Shown here one piece after another: positions 17,367-25,540 of a stretch of 64,000 nt of DNA; within the stretch, counting starts at the first letter, position 1, and each line of letters begins with the position of its first letter. The notes beneath the pieces were generated by a model. It did not search any database. It was not told where the DNA came from and worked only from the letters and a program-made list of their open reading frames with translations. The stretch comes from Paenibacillus sp. J23TS9. Its GTDB lineage: Bacteria > Bacillota > Bacilli > Paenibacillales > Paenibacillaceae. The stretch is from positions 2,046,001 through 2,110,000 of the forward strand of contig NZ_BOSG01000001.1 of assembly GCF_018403225.1 (NCBI RefSeq), given 5' to 3'. Position numbers and translations under genes: made by a program.

Positions 17367-18047
17367 TTAGTTTTTCAATAATATTGCTTTTGTAATTTGT
17401 TGTTCTAATTCTTCATTGTTCAATCCAGAAACTTTATCAATCGAACCTATATCAATGGATTCAGTCGAAAAAACAATTGTATCATTATTCTTAGTTTTCA
17501 CCTCTTGCTTGGTTATATTATTGTTGAATATTAATTTGCTTACACCACTGGACTTATCAATTTCAACTTGAAAAGGAACAGAAGCCGGTGTGAAAATATT
17601 TTTTGGTTCATACTTTTTCAAAAATAGTACATATTGCTGTCCCATTTCAGGTTGAGTATAATTCGGTAAATCAATGTTAGCTTCATACTGCTGGTTATCC
17701 ACGACGGTACTTCTTTGTTGATAATGAGGTATCGCAACATTAATATTTCCGCTCAGGTCTCCATAATTCACTTTATCAATAACGAATTGATAAACATCAC
17801 TATAATAATTTTCCCCCATATCCCAGTTTTCTAGGAATTTTTCATAATGACCTGTAACAACATAATCCGCTAATTTTACAAGGCCATTTACATCACCGCT
17901 AACAGCGTAATCTGGATGATTGATCACTTGAATTGTTTTAGACTCCTTACTTTCAGCAAAATTTCTTCCGAAAATTATGGACGAAGCGATTAGCAGAATG
18001 GCAACCATGGAGATTATTGTTTTTGTGGGTCTTACCTTAAAAGTCAT
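17367..18047 (-). CDS. Unknown exported or membrane-anchored protein
   Basis: 226 residues, not recognised. Residues about 9-27 (KTIISMVAILLIASSIIFG) form an uncleaved anchor or signal peptide. The rest is a beta-rich soluble domain: ADYVVTGHYEKFLENW, then NINVAIPHYQQRS, GQQYVLFLKKYEP and a charged C-terminal helix. A GAGGG site precedes the ATG. The gene is AT-rich compared with its neighbours and lies 15 bp after the metzincin protease gene, so the two are probably one operon and could work together outside the cell, for example as a protease and its inhibitor or partner. That link is only inference. Confidence 0.6.
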   Translation of the reverse strand: MTFKVRPTKTIISMVAILLIASSIIFGRNFAESKESKTIQVINHPDYAVSGDVNGLVKLADYVVTGHYEKFLENWDMGENYYSDVYQFVIDKVNYGDLSGNINVAIPHYQQRSTVVDNQQYEANIDLPNYTQPEMGQQYVLFLKKYEPKNIFTPASVPFQVEIDKSSGVSKLIFNNNITKQEVKTKNNDTIVFSTESIDIGSIDKVSGLNNEELEQQITKAILLKN

Positions 18048-18062
18048 TTTATCCCTCTTTTC

Positions 18063-18530
18063 TTAAAATGGGTAGCTTGCATTAATACCATTTATGTCAT
18101 CTGTTTGAGGTGTATAGATTGTTTCCCTGTCTCTTGAGGAATTCATAACACTAAGAACAGGAGGATAAGTATGATCAAGTCCAAATGAATGTCCTAATTC
18201 GTGTACAGCTGCACTCCTTCTCGTATTGGACTTATTTACAACTTCTGAATTTCCAATATTAATTTTGGCTTGAAAGGAAGTAATAATACCATTTGAGTTG
18301 TAAACATCCGTATCACCATAAAGTGATTGATCCGCGATGCTTTCAGTCCCTACCCAATTCAAAGAACCGACATTAACAGATGATAGGTTATATTTAATCT
18401 TGCTTTGCCGAGAATTCCAATCCGAGACGGCTGTATCAAATGTTGATTGGTAAGTTGTGATTGATGTATTATACTTCACCGCTACAGTAAGTGTACTCCC
18501 TGAAGCCTTGTTCCAGTGATAAGGCTTCAA
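18063..18530 (-). CDS. Metzincin-type zinc metalloprotease without signal peptide
   Basis: 155 residues. Zinc site HELGHSFGLDH (H110, E111, H114, H120), followed by a Met-turn SVMNSS (M129), as in matrixin-like M10/M57 proteases. The N-terminus VAVKYNTSITTYQSTFDTAVSDWN matches the start of the catalytic domain. The start is TTG at 18530 with AAAGGAG 9 nt upstream. The frame is closed by TAA about 45 nt further up, so no signal or propeptide can be added. Family members are normally exported, so the gene is either 5'-truncated or uses another route. AT-rich region; operon with the unknown protein downstream. Confidence 0.7.
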   Translation of the reverse strand: MKPYHWNKASGSTLTVAVKYNTSITTYQSTFDTAVSDWNSRQSKIKYNLSSVNVGSLNWVGTESIADQSLYGDTDVYNSNGIITSFQAKINIGNSEVVNKSNTRRSAAVHELGHSFGLDHTYPPVLSVMNSSRDRETIYTPQTDDINGINASYPF

Positions 18531-18687
18531 GTAAAAACGCTCCTTTACACTATGATTCTGTATTTCTTATTAATATAAACGACTATAGGATATGAAAGGT
18601 TTTATATTTTTTTGAATATTTTGGATTTAGTCATTTAGAAGACAAACACCTTTGAAACATACATTTGTTGCTTTAACGACAAAGCGC

Positions 18688-18709
18688 GTATCAGTCAGCT
18701 GACTGATAC
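18688..18709. repeat. 22-bp perfect palindrome
   Basis: A perfect inverted repeat without a central gap, core CAGTCAGCTGACTG, outer arms GTAT/ATAC. It lies in the AT-rich gap between the metzincin gene and a decayed HTH gene. No T tract follows, so an operator is more likely than a terminator. Confidence 0.7.
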
Positions 18710-19045
18710 TTGAACCCTTCTAGCATTAGGAAACTTGGTTGCATTGGAAGCTTTGACCTTATCACACTGGAATGGTCTTTAAGAGAACCCCAAGCGTTTG
18801 TTGACGATTTTGATTTATTTAAAGCCACTTCAAGCTTCACTACAAAACAAATGGAATTTTTCACACTTGAACTTGAGGGATACATATAAGAGAAAATCGC
18901 AGGAAGATTAAGGGAAAGTGGTACAGAAATCAGTCAACAAGGGGTCAATGAAAGACTCCTTGGTGTTAGAAGAAAAATAGATAAAGTCCAAAACAAAAGA
19001 GGCCCTCATAATGATGAATCAGAATCCAGCAATTATTCCGCTTAA
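18710..19045 (+). pseudogene. Decayed HTH (sigma-region-4-like) gene with internal stop
   Basis: From TTG at 18710 the plus frame reads 59 codons ending FTTKQMEFFTLELEGYI, then TAA at 18887-18889, then continues in the same frame EKIAGRLRESGTEISQQGV and ERLLGVRRKIDKVQ to TAA at 19043. The joined sequence looks like a sigma-70 region 4 or phage-type HTH (two helices around LEGY..EKIAGRLRESG). One nonsense codon splits it. AT-rich base composition matches the neighbouring patch. It may be a prophage or mobile-element remnant. Function call is weak; the broken frame is directly seen. Confidence 0.5.
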
Positions 19046-19154
19046 ATCTGGCGATGTTACATTCCAGGACATTATACAATTAGATGACGTGCAGTTAAAA
19101 AAGATAAACAAGCCCCGCCCCCGCGCTTCAAATCTCTCATCATCAACAATTTAA
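19011..19154 (+). CDS. Possible 47-residue small protein
   Basis: ATG at 19011 opens 47 codons (MMNQNPAIIPLKSGD..., then VTFQDIIQLDDVQLKKIN, PRPRAS) overlapping the end of the decayed HTH frame by 35 bp in another frame. An AGAGG sits about 9 nt upstream. Composition looks protein-like but there is no recognised family. The overlap with the remnant fits a phage-style gene pair. Low certainty. Confidence 0.3.
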   Translation: MMNQNPAIIPLKSGDVTFQDIIQLDDVQLKKINKPRPRASNLSSSTI

Positions 19155-19168
19155 AACGAGAGCACAGG

Positions 19169-19226
19169 TTAAATAGCAAGAGCCCAAACTCCCGGTTTCC
19201 GGATGGTTTGAGCTCTTAAATAGCAA
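19169..19226. repeat. Imperfect hairpin flanked by 11-bp direct repeats
   Basis: TTAAATAGCAA occurs at 19169-19179 and again at 19216-19226. Between them AAGAGCCCAAAC and GTTTGAGCTCTT form an imperfect hairpin (one mismatch) with an inner CCGG/CCGG pairing. May be a plus-strand terminator or a small duplicated unit. Confidence 0.4.
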
Positions 19227-19258
19227 AAAACAGCCGCGCTGGTTAAGCCGGCGGCTGT
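19225..19258 (-). terminator. Rho-independent terminator of SDR pair
   Basis: ACAGCCGC and GCGGCTGT arms; on the minus strand followed by six T. Lies 37 bp after the stop of the SDR gene at 19295. Confidence 0.85.
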
Positions 19259-19294
19259 CTCTGTATCGTGAAAAAATGAGATTCTCAAGTAAAT

Positions 19295-20038
19295 TTATAC
19301 CGCGGTATATCCGCCATCCACCAGCAGGCTGGTACCTGTAACGAATGAAGCGTCATCGCTCGCCAGGAACAAGACGGCCTTGGCTACTTCTTCAGGTTTA
19401 CCCAGACGTCCCATCGGATGAAGTCCAACCAAGTGCTGCGTAATGGCTTCGGTTCTGCCTTTAATCAGCGGCGTGTCGATATATCCAGGGCAGACCGCAT
19501 TAATACGGATACCCTTTGCCGCGTAATCCGTCCCTAATGTTTGGGTGAGCAGCTTGACGCCGCCTTTGGCAGATGCATATGCGGTCACGCCTGCTTTGCC
19601 GACATGGCTGTGAATGGAACCGCAGTTAACGATCGCGCCGCCATTACCCTGTGCAAGCATTTGCTTGATCGCATATTTATCGCAAAGGAACACACCCGTT
19701 AGATTAATGTCAATCGTCCGCTGCCAGCTGTCGAATGCCAACTGATCGGCCGGTCCGTCCTGAGCGATACCCGCGTTGGCAAACAAAATATCCAGCTTGC
19801 CGTATTTCGCTACGGTTTGCTCAACCATGCTGATAACATCCTGTTCCTTCGTCACGTCTGTTTTTACAAAGAGTGTTTCAAAACCTTCTTTATTCAGTTC
19901 ATCGGATACCGCTTGTCCACGATCCGAAAAGTCGGCAATGACCACTTTTGCGCCTTCAGCTGCAAAAAGTCTAACGGAGGATTCCCCGATTCCGCTGGCT
20001 CCGCCGGTGACAATTGCTACTTTATTTTCAAATTTCAT
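19295..20038 (-). CDS. SDR family oxidoreductase
   Basis: 247 residues, classical short-chain dehydrogenase. NAD(P) site TGGASGIG (residues 11-18), NAG motif ANAGIA, catalytic Ser in NCGSIHSHVG and YxxxK in YASAKGG, and the C-terminal PGYIDTPL and DGGYTAV. The acidic residue in VVIADF after strand 2 favours NAD(H). Substrate unknown. It lies 62 bp after a second SDR on the same strand; the two are probably co-transcribed and divergent from a LysR regulator. Confidence 0.88.
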   Translation of the reverse strand: MKFENKVAIVTGGASGIGESSVRLFAAEGAKVVIADFSDRGQAVSDELNKEGFETLFVKTDVTKEQDVISMVEQTVAKYGKLDILFANAGIAQDGPADQLAFDSWQRTIDINLTGVFLCDKYAIKQMLAQGNGGAIVNCGSIHSHVGKAGVTAYASAKGGVKLLTQTLGTDYAAKGIRINAVCPGYIDTPLIKGRTEAITQHLVGLHPMGRLGKPEEVAKAVLFLASDDASFVTGTSLLVDGGYTAV

Positions 20039-20100
20039 TGATGTTCTCTCCCTTCAAGATATGCTTTTAATTGTTCTGAAAAAACAGCTTTCACTTATCA

Positions 20101-20856
20101 TTAAATCGCTGTGGCACCGCCATCAATAATAAATTCGGAACCTGTTGAATATGAAGATTCATCTGAAGCCAGGAATACGACCAGATTGGAGACTTCCTCC
20201 ACCGTACCGAAGCGTCCCATTGGTGCCATGCGTTTGCCAAGCTCTGCTGCTGACATCTTATTCACCTGTGTCGCATAATCTCCCATCGCCGTGTTGATGT
20301 AAGCCGGATGAATCGAGTTTACACGTACATTGGCTGAAGCATACTCAATTGCTGCATCCTTGGTCATAATTCTTACCGCACCTTTGGTAGCACCGTAAGC
20401 TACGTGGCCAGAAGCTCCTGTCAATCCGGCAATTGAGGAAGCGTTAATCACCGAACCTCCGTTATGTTTGGCCATAACCGGCAGCACATGCTTCATGCCC
20501 AGGAAGACACCGGTCACATTAATGGAAAGCATACGATTCCATTCATCAAGCCCAATGTCGGCAATCGGCTTAATAAAATAAATGCCTGCATTGTTGAACA
20601 AAATATCTATAGCACCAAATTGTTGTACAGACTCTTCAACGATGCTCTTCCAGTTGTCTTCATTACTGACATCATGTTTGAATGCCGTGCCCGAACCTCC
20701 GGCTTGCTGAATCTCTGAAAGGGTATTGTTAACGCTGTCCAGATTAATATCTGTAACGATGACCTTGGCACCTTCTTGAGCAAAACGCAAAGCTGTCGTT
20801 TTTCCGATACCTGCACCTGCTCCAGTGATTAACGCAACCTTACCTTCCAATCTCAT
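20101..20856 (-). CDS. SDR family oxidoreductase (glucose-1-dehydrogenase-like)
   Basis: 251 residues. TGAGAGIG cofactor motif, VIVTDI (acidic residue, NAD preference), NNAGIY, Ser in NASSIAG, YGATKGA as YxxxK, and DGGATAI at the end. About the same fold and size as its downstream partner, but not a recent duplicate. The ATG follows AAAGGGAG. First gene of the SDR pair, transcribed away from the LysR gene at 21060 across a 203-bp AT-rich divergent promoter region, so LysR control is likely. Confidence 0.88.
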   Translation of the reverse strand: MRLEGKVALITGAGAGIGKTTALRFAQEGAKVIVTDINLDSVNNTLSEIQQAGGSGTAFKHDVSNEDNWKSIVEESVQQFGAIDILFNNAGIYFIKPIADIGLDEWNRMLSINVTGVFLGMKHVLPVMAKHNGGSVINASSIAGLTGASGHVAYGATKGAVRIMTKDAAIEYASANVRVNSIHPAYINTAMGDYATQVNKMSAAELGKRMAPMGRFGTVEEVSNLVVFLASDESSYSTGSEFIIDGGATAI

Positions 20857-21059
20857 ATGATGACTCCCTTTCTGCTTAGGTTTGTTGTTCTATAGCTTTT
20901 CCTGCAATGGATATCATTACGCCTGAAAATGTTACTGCAGCTGCAAATCAAGGGTACCTCAGGCTTTACTTCTATGTTATCATCGTTATTGATTAAACAA
21001 AATTTAAACATTTTTAATTTAATTTAAGTATTTCTTAAAGCAAAGGACCGGGCTAAGAT

Positions 21060-21974
21060 ATGCAAATTGAAAAACTCGAGTATCTTGTGGAAGTTGCGAA
21101 GACAGGTTCAATCTCTAAAGCTGCACTAAATCTGCATGTGACCATCTCTGCTGTCAGCCAATCCATCTCTAGTCTGGAAGAAGAATGGGGTATAACGATT
21201 CTTAAACGCTCAAGAACAGGCGCCGTTCCCACTGCCGAAGGAGCTGTGATTATTAAGAAGGCCATTGAGCTGCTCCAAAAGTACGGAGAGCTAAAGGAAG
21301 CCGCACAAGGTTATTCCAGTACAGTGCAAGGCCGTCTGAGATTAGCCACGATCCCTGGACCCATATTTTTGCTCGAACAAGCCGTACTCGATTTCAAGAA
21401 ACAATATCCGCAAGTCAAAATCGAGATCGTCGAACAGGGTTCACAGGATATCATTGATAATATTTTGAACGACAAGAGTGATTTGGGGTTTATTATTCTT
21501 TTCAAGAACCGGCTGGTTGAGCATATGGGTCTCGACTTTGAAAGATTGCTTAAGGTAAAAATGGTTGCGGCAACGAGCATTCACTCCCCTTTGGCATTTC
21601 AAAAAGTCATTACGCCGGAGGAACTTAAACAGCAATCGGTTGTCCTGTATAATGATGATTACGTGAAATGGTTTATGGACGACTTCCAGAAGAAATTCGG
21701 AGATGTAGATATCGCTTATACAACCAATAACCGGGCATTAATCAGCAGAGCTTGCATGAATCATCTGGCAGTCACCGTGGGTCTGAATTATTCATTTATT
21801 ACCGAGCCCCTCTTTACCGAAGATGACACGGTGATTCTTGATTTCGATCTTCCCCAGCAAAGCCCTGTGTATCTGGGAGTCATTCAACAGAAGGATCATA
21901 CTCCTTCCCCAATCTCCCGTCATTTTCTGGATCGTTTAAAGCATGATATATCCGAATTGCAACAAATGTTGTAA
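21060..21974 (+). CDS. LysR family transcriptional regulator
   Basis: 304 residues. The N-terminal winged HTH (about 1-60) has LEYLVEVAKTGSISKAALNL and ISAVSQSISSLEEEWGITIL; the C-terminal periplasmic-binding-like effector domain (about 90-300) has VQGRLRLATIPG. LysR proteins bind an inducer and usually control the divergently transcribed gene, here the SDR pair. The intergenic region holds TTAAATTAAAAATGTTTAA-type AT-rich dyads that could include its T-N11-A site. Followed 44 bp later by cls on the same strand, probably a separate unit. Confidence 0.88.
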   Translation: MQIEKLEYLVEVAKTGSISKAALNLHVTISAVSQSISSLEEEWGITILKRSRTGAVPTAEGAVIIKKAIELLQKYGELKEAAQGYSSTVQGRLRLATIPGPIFLLEQAVLDFKKQYPQVKIEIVEQGSQDIIDNILNDKSDLGFIILFKNRLVEHMGLDFERLLKVKMVAATSIHSPLAFQKVITPEELKQQSVVLYNDDYVKWFMDDFQKKFGDVDIAYTTNNRALISRACMNHLAVTVGLNYSFITEPLFTEDDTVILDFDLPQQSPVYLGVIQQKDHTPSPISRHFLDRLKHDISELQQML

Positions 21975-22018
21975 GCTTGAGTTAGAAATGCATGAAGCTG
22001 TAGGAGGATTTCGTAGCA

Positions 22019-23467
22019 ATGAATTTTTCTTCGATCATACTAGGATTAATTATTTTTTTGAATTTTATATTTGCCCTGGTCGTCGTATTTAAAGAACGTC
22101 GCGATGCCGGAGCTACCTGGGCCTGGCTCCTCGTGCTTTCTTTTATTCCGATTGCCGGCTTTATGCTGTATCTTCTGTTCGCTCAGAACTTCAGGCATGT
22201 ACGTCTTTTTCATTGGGGAGACTTGAAGAAAATAGGCGTTGAAGAGATTATATTGGAGCAGCTGGACCAAATTCAAACAGGCAAATATCAGTTTCGCAAT
22301 CAATCGGCCAGCAAGAATCGCGATCTCATCTATATGCATCTTAATAATAACCACTCGATTTTCACGGAGGAAAATGCGGTTGACATCATTACGGACGGGC
22401 AGGAGAAATTCGACAAGCTCTTCAAGGATATTGACGCAGCCAAAGATTATATTCACATCCAGTATTACATTATTCAGAATGACAACCTCGGCAAAAAATT
22501 AATGAACATCCTCACCCAAAAAGCTAGAGAAGGCGTCAAAGTAAGGGTATTATACGATCAGCTTGGTTCTAAAAAACTAACAAGACGGTTTTTTCATGAT
22601 TTCCGAGCAGCCGGAGGTCTGGCAGAAGCTTTTTTTCCTTCAAAACTCAGGCTTATCAATTTACGGCTGAATTACCGCAATCATCGCAAGTTAGTCATCA
22701 TTGACGGTGAGATTGGATTTGTCGGCGGGTTTAATGTCGGCGATGAATACCTGGGCCTCAACTCAAAATTTGGCTACTGGCGGGACACCCATCTTCGGAT
22801 TACCGGATCTGCCGTGTACGCCATGCAGATTCGATTCATCCTGGACTGGAATCAGGCAACGCATCATCATTCAATTACATACTCGCCGAATTTATTCCCG
22901 CGTGTGGATTTGGCAGGAAAGATTGGCATGCAGATTGTTACCAGCGGACCGGATAGTGAGTTTGAGCATATCAAGAATGGTTATATCAAAATGATATCTT
23001 CCGCGAAAAAATCGATTTATATCCAGACCCCTTATTTCATTCCGGATGCGAGCTTACTTGATGCTCTACGGATCGCTGCCCTGTCCGGCGTTGAAGTGAA
23101 AATCATGATTCCCGATAAACCGGATCATATCTTCGTTTATTGGGCTACGTATTCATATATTGGCGAATTATTAAGGACCGGAGCGACAGTTTATTTGTAC
23201 AACAATGGATTTATTCATGCGAAAACGATCGTCATTGATGAGGAGATTTCATCCGTAGGTACGGCAAACATTGATTACCGAAGCTTTAGACTTAATTTTG
23301 AAGTCAATGCATTCTTATATGATGACCGCATCTCGAAAAAATTAACTGAAGTATTTGATGAAGATCTGCGGGTTTCCAGGCAGCTTACCATGGAAGAATA
23401 TTTGCAGCGGCCCAGATGGATTCGCATCAAGGAGTCCGTTTCAAGATTGCTGTCCCCCATTCTTTAA
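22019..23467 (+). CDS. cls: Cardiolipin synthase
   Basis: 482 residues, the usual length. Two N-terminal membrane helices (about 4-24 and 34-55), then two phospholipase-D domains with HKD motifs: HRKLVIIDGEIGFVGG (about residue 222) and HAKTIVIDEEISSVGTANID (about residue 400). It condenses two phosphatidylglycerol molecules to cardiolipin plus glycerol in the cytoplasmic membrane. Strong GTAGGAGG site before ATG. Terminated by the hairpin at 23469. Confidence 0.93.
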   Translation: MNFSSIILGLIIFLNFIFALVVVFKERRDAGATWAWLLVLSFIPIAGFMLYLLFAQNFRHVRLFHWGDLKKIGVEEIILEQLDQIQTGKYQFRNQSASKNRDLIYMHLNNNHSIFTEENAVDIITDGQEKFDKLFKDIDAAKDYIHIQYYIIQNDNLGKKLMNILTQKAREGVKVRVLYDQLGSKKLTRRFFHDFRAAGGLAEAFFPSKLRLINLRLNYRNHRKLVIIDGEIGFVGGFNVGDEYLGLNSKFGYWRDTHLRITGSAVYAMQIRFILDWNQATHHHSITYSPNLFPRVDLAGKIGMQIVTSGPDSEFEHIKNGYIKMISSAKKSIYIQTPYFIPDASLLDALRIAALSGVEVKIMIPDKPDHIFVYWATYSYIGELLRTGATVYLYNNGFIHAKTIVIDEEISSVGTANIDYRSFRLNFEVNAFLYDDRISKKLTEVFDEDLRVSRQLTMEEYLQRPRWIRIKESVSRLLSPIL

Positions 23468-23468
23468 A

Positions 23469-23504
23469 ACATAAAGGCTGTCCCGCATGGGACAGCCTTT
23501 ATGT
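23469..23504. terminator. Bidirectional terminator, cls / GH18-like gene
   Basis: Perfect 16-bp stem (ACATAAAGGCTGTCCC and its complement) with GCAT loop between convergent genes. Confidence 0.9.
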
Positions 23505-23511
23505 TGTAATC

Positions 23512-24759
23512 CTATTTCATCTCGATAGACTGGTTAATCTCAGCCCAAGCGGGCTGACCGATCAAGCCCAAACGCCAGAAGGCGACACCTTTAAGATCAT
23601 ATCGCTTTGCCAGACCGATTTTGGAGTTAACGGATGCAGCGTTCTCGCTGCCGAGGGAAATACCCAGGATCAGCTTATCTTTATTCGTTTCCTTGAGTGC
23701 AAGGCGGATCGCCTCATCCACTTTATTCAGCGGTTCAGGCCCCTTCTCTTGCTCAAACGCATACGCCATAATGACCAAATCATCCGCAAGACTTGATAAG
23801 GTTTTGTAATCATAGCCAGAATATGAACTGTTGAGCGGGTGCAGGACCAAAGTCAGCTTCAAACCTGCCTGACGAGCTTTGGTGGATAGATTTTTAATGA
23901 ATGCATTATACTCGGTTTTCACTTTATTCTTGTCTCCGGTGAGTCCCAGTCCCTCCAGATCAAGCGCAATGCCTTTGAAGCCCTTCTCGGATGCTGTGGC
24001 GACGATTTGTGAAGTCGTACTTTCCTGCAGCGCCGTGTCTTCCAAATTCTTGGTCAATTCGAGACTGGAATCTACGGAATAAACCATCAAATAAGGAGAC
24101 GTTCCCTGCTGCGCAGCATCCTGGATAATCGATTCCGGTGTAACGTCACCTGCTGCCTGCGGCCATTTATACTCTTTACCTTGAACTGTGAACTGACCAT
24201 TCGTATCGATCCGGCTCCAGCCAAAAGATAATGAATCAAAGGACGGAATATATGCTCGTTCATCGAATGAAGATAGAGCATAGAAGCCCATGGTGTACAT
24301 ATCCTTCTTCGGAGAAGTAATGGATACCGTCTGTGTTGTCTGATCCCATGCGACTGCTGCCCCGAACTGTTGGCTGAAGAAGCTCAGTGGAATCATTGTA
24401 CTGTTTTGTATGGTTTGCGGTGCGATGGAAAGCGGTGCTGCCTGCCCGTCTACTAAAGCGTTTTTGCTTCCGATCGTAAGAACCACCTGCTTGGCAGCTC
24501 CATCACTTTGCTTGGTTGCAATGATTTTTTGCTCTTTCTGATTCCAGGTAACCTGAATGCCCAGAGCTTCAGATATGGCACGGAACGGCACCATTGTTGT
24601 CCCCTTCATCACTGTTGGCTGCACAGGAAAAGGCAGGGCATATCCATCCAGCAAGATGCTTACCTTTCCGGCGGCTGCTTGCGTTGCAGGCAACGGTATT
24701 ACTGACAAAGATCCGGCGAGAATTACAGAACTTAAAAGTAACTTGCCTAGTACCTTCAT
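23512..24759 (-). CDS. Exported stalk-domain protein with GH18-like C-terminal domain
   Basis: 415 residues. Signal peptide about 1-29. Two halves of a copper-amine-oxidase-type stalk domain at about 32-150 (TTMVPFRAISEALGIQVTWN; STMIPLSFFSQQFGAAVAWD). From about 155 a GH18-like TIM barrel (YTMGFYALSSF; GFKGIALDLEGLG; LKLTLVLHPL; ADDLVIMAYAFE; KGVAFWRLG). The GH18 motif DxxDxDxE reads KGIALDLE, so the general acid Glu and the preceding Asp remain but the first two Asp are lost; spore-coat SleL/YvbX-like relatives vary here too. It may hydrolyse or bind wall glycans. Start follows CAGGAG. Confidence 0.82.
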   Translation of the reverse strand: MKVLGKLLLSSVILAGSLSVIPLPATQAAAGKVSILLDGYALPFPVQPTVMKGTTMVPFRAISEALGIQVTWNQKEQKIIATKQSDGAAKQVVLTIGSKNALVDGQAAPLSIAPQTIQNSTMIPLSFFSQQFGAAVAWDQTTQTVSITSPKKDMYTMGFYALSSFDERAYIPSFDSLSFGWSRIDTNGQFTVQGKEYKWPQAAGDVTPESIIQDAAQQGTSPYLMVYSVDSSLELTKNLEDTALQESTTSQIVATASEKGFKGIALDLEGLGLTGDKNKVKTEYNAFIKNLSTKARQAGLKLTLVLHPLNSSYSGYDYKTLSSLADDLVIMAYAFEQEKGPEPLNKVDEAIRLALKETNKDKLILGISLGSENAASVNSKIGLAKRYDLKGVAFWRLGLIGQPAWAEINQSIEMK

Positions 24760-24930
24760 AATTATTGTTCTCCTGTTATCTAGTGATAGATTCGTATTTC
24801 ATAGAATACTAGATTCACTATATCACTATTACGGATACCATTTCTACCTTTTATAGGTAACTGCGCGTTTTTCGCCATCATGAATTGTTTATCGGAGAAT
24901 GTTAAAAAAGGATAATCTGCTAAATATGAA

Positions 24931-25332
24931 CTATATGCTCCTAGTCAACCCGTAGAAATCGGGATAAACAAGTTTAAATCCATGCTTTTGATATAATTTG
25001 ATACCTGCCACATCCGATACGACCATAAGTTGAGCATCCTTTGAGGCATGTGTATCCAGATAACCCAGCAGTTGATACAGAATAGCTTCTTGCAAGTCTT
25101 GTTCGTCCTGAGCTGGGGTTACAATCAAATCAACAATTTGATAATAAACACCTCCGTCTCCTATAATTCGTCCCATCCCCAAGAGCTCATCCTGATCTCC
25201 CCGTGCCGATACTGTACATAAGGAATGCATTAGCCCGTTTTTCAATGCTGCTTCATCAGCCGATTCCATACCAGCAGCGAGTCTTAAATCAACATATTCC
25301 TTGAGACCGGGAACCTCGTATACCATCTTCAT
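24931..25332 (-). CDS. GNAT family N-acetyltransferase
   Basis: 133 residues. GNAT fold signs: LLGMGRIIGDGGVYYQIVDL (strand 4, bulge), IVTPAQDEQDLQEAILYQLL in place of the usual Q/R-x-x-G-x-G/A loop region, and AGIKLYQKHGFKLVYPDFYG at the C-terminus, typical of the family end. The acetyl-CoA loop is atypical (PAQDEQDLQEA). Substrate unknown. Monocistronic with a GGAGG site; faces away from the MerR gene. Confidence 0.8.
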   Translation of the reverse strand: MKMVYEVPGLKEYVDLRLAAGMESADEAALKNGLMHSLCTVSARGDQDELLGMGRIIGDGGVYYQIVDLIVTPAQDEQDLQEAILYQLLGYLDTHASKDAQLMVVSDVAGIKLYQKHGFKLVYPDFYGLTRSI

Positions 25333-25540
25333 TCTCTTTTCCTCCCATGTTCGAACCCGTTATATCTTTACTTTACAACATTCATGCAAGTGGTAAGGTT
25401 TCGGTCGAGTGTAATTGAATATTTCTTTATTGTCGACTAACTACCTTCTCATCCAGCTTTAAGCTTTTTCGATAAGATTTGCCTGGCTGCCCGGCATTTG
25501 ATATAGTGATCTTCGAATCATTTTCAGGGAGCGGGTAAAT

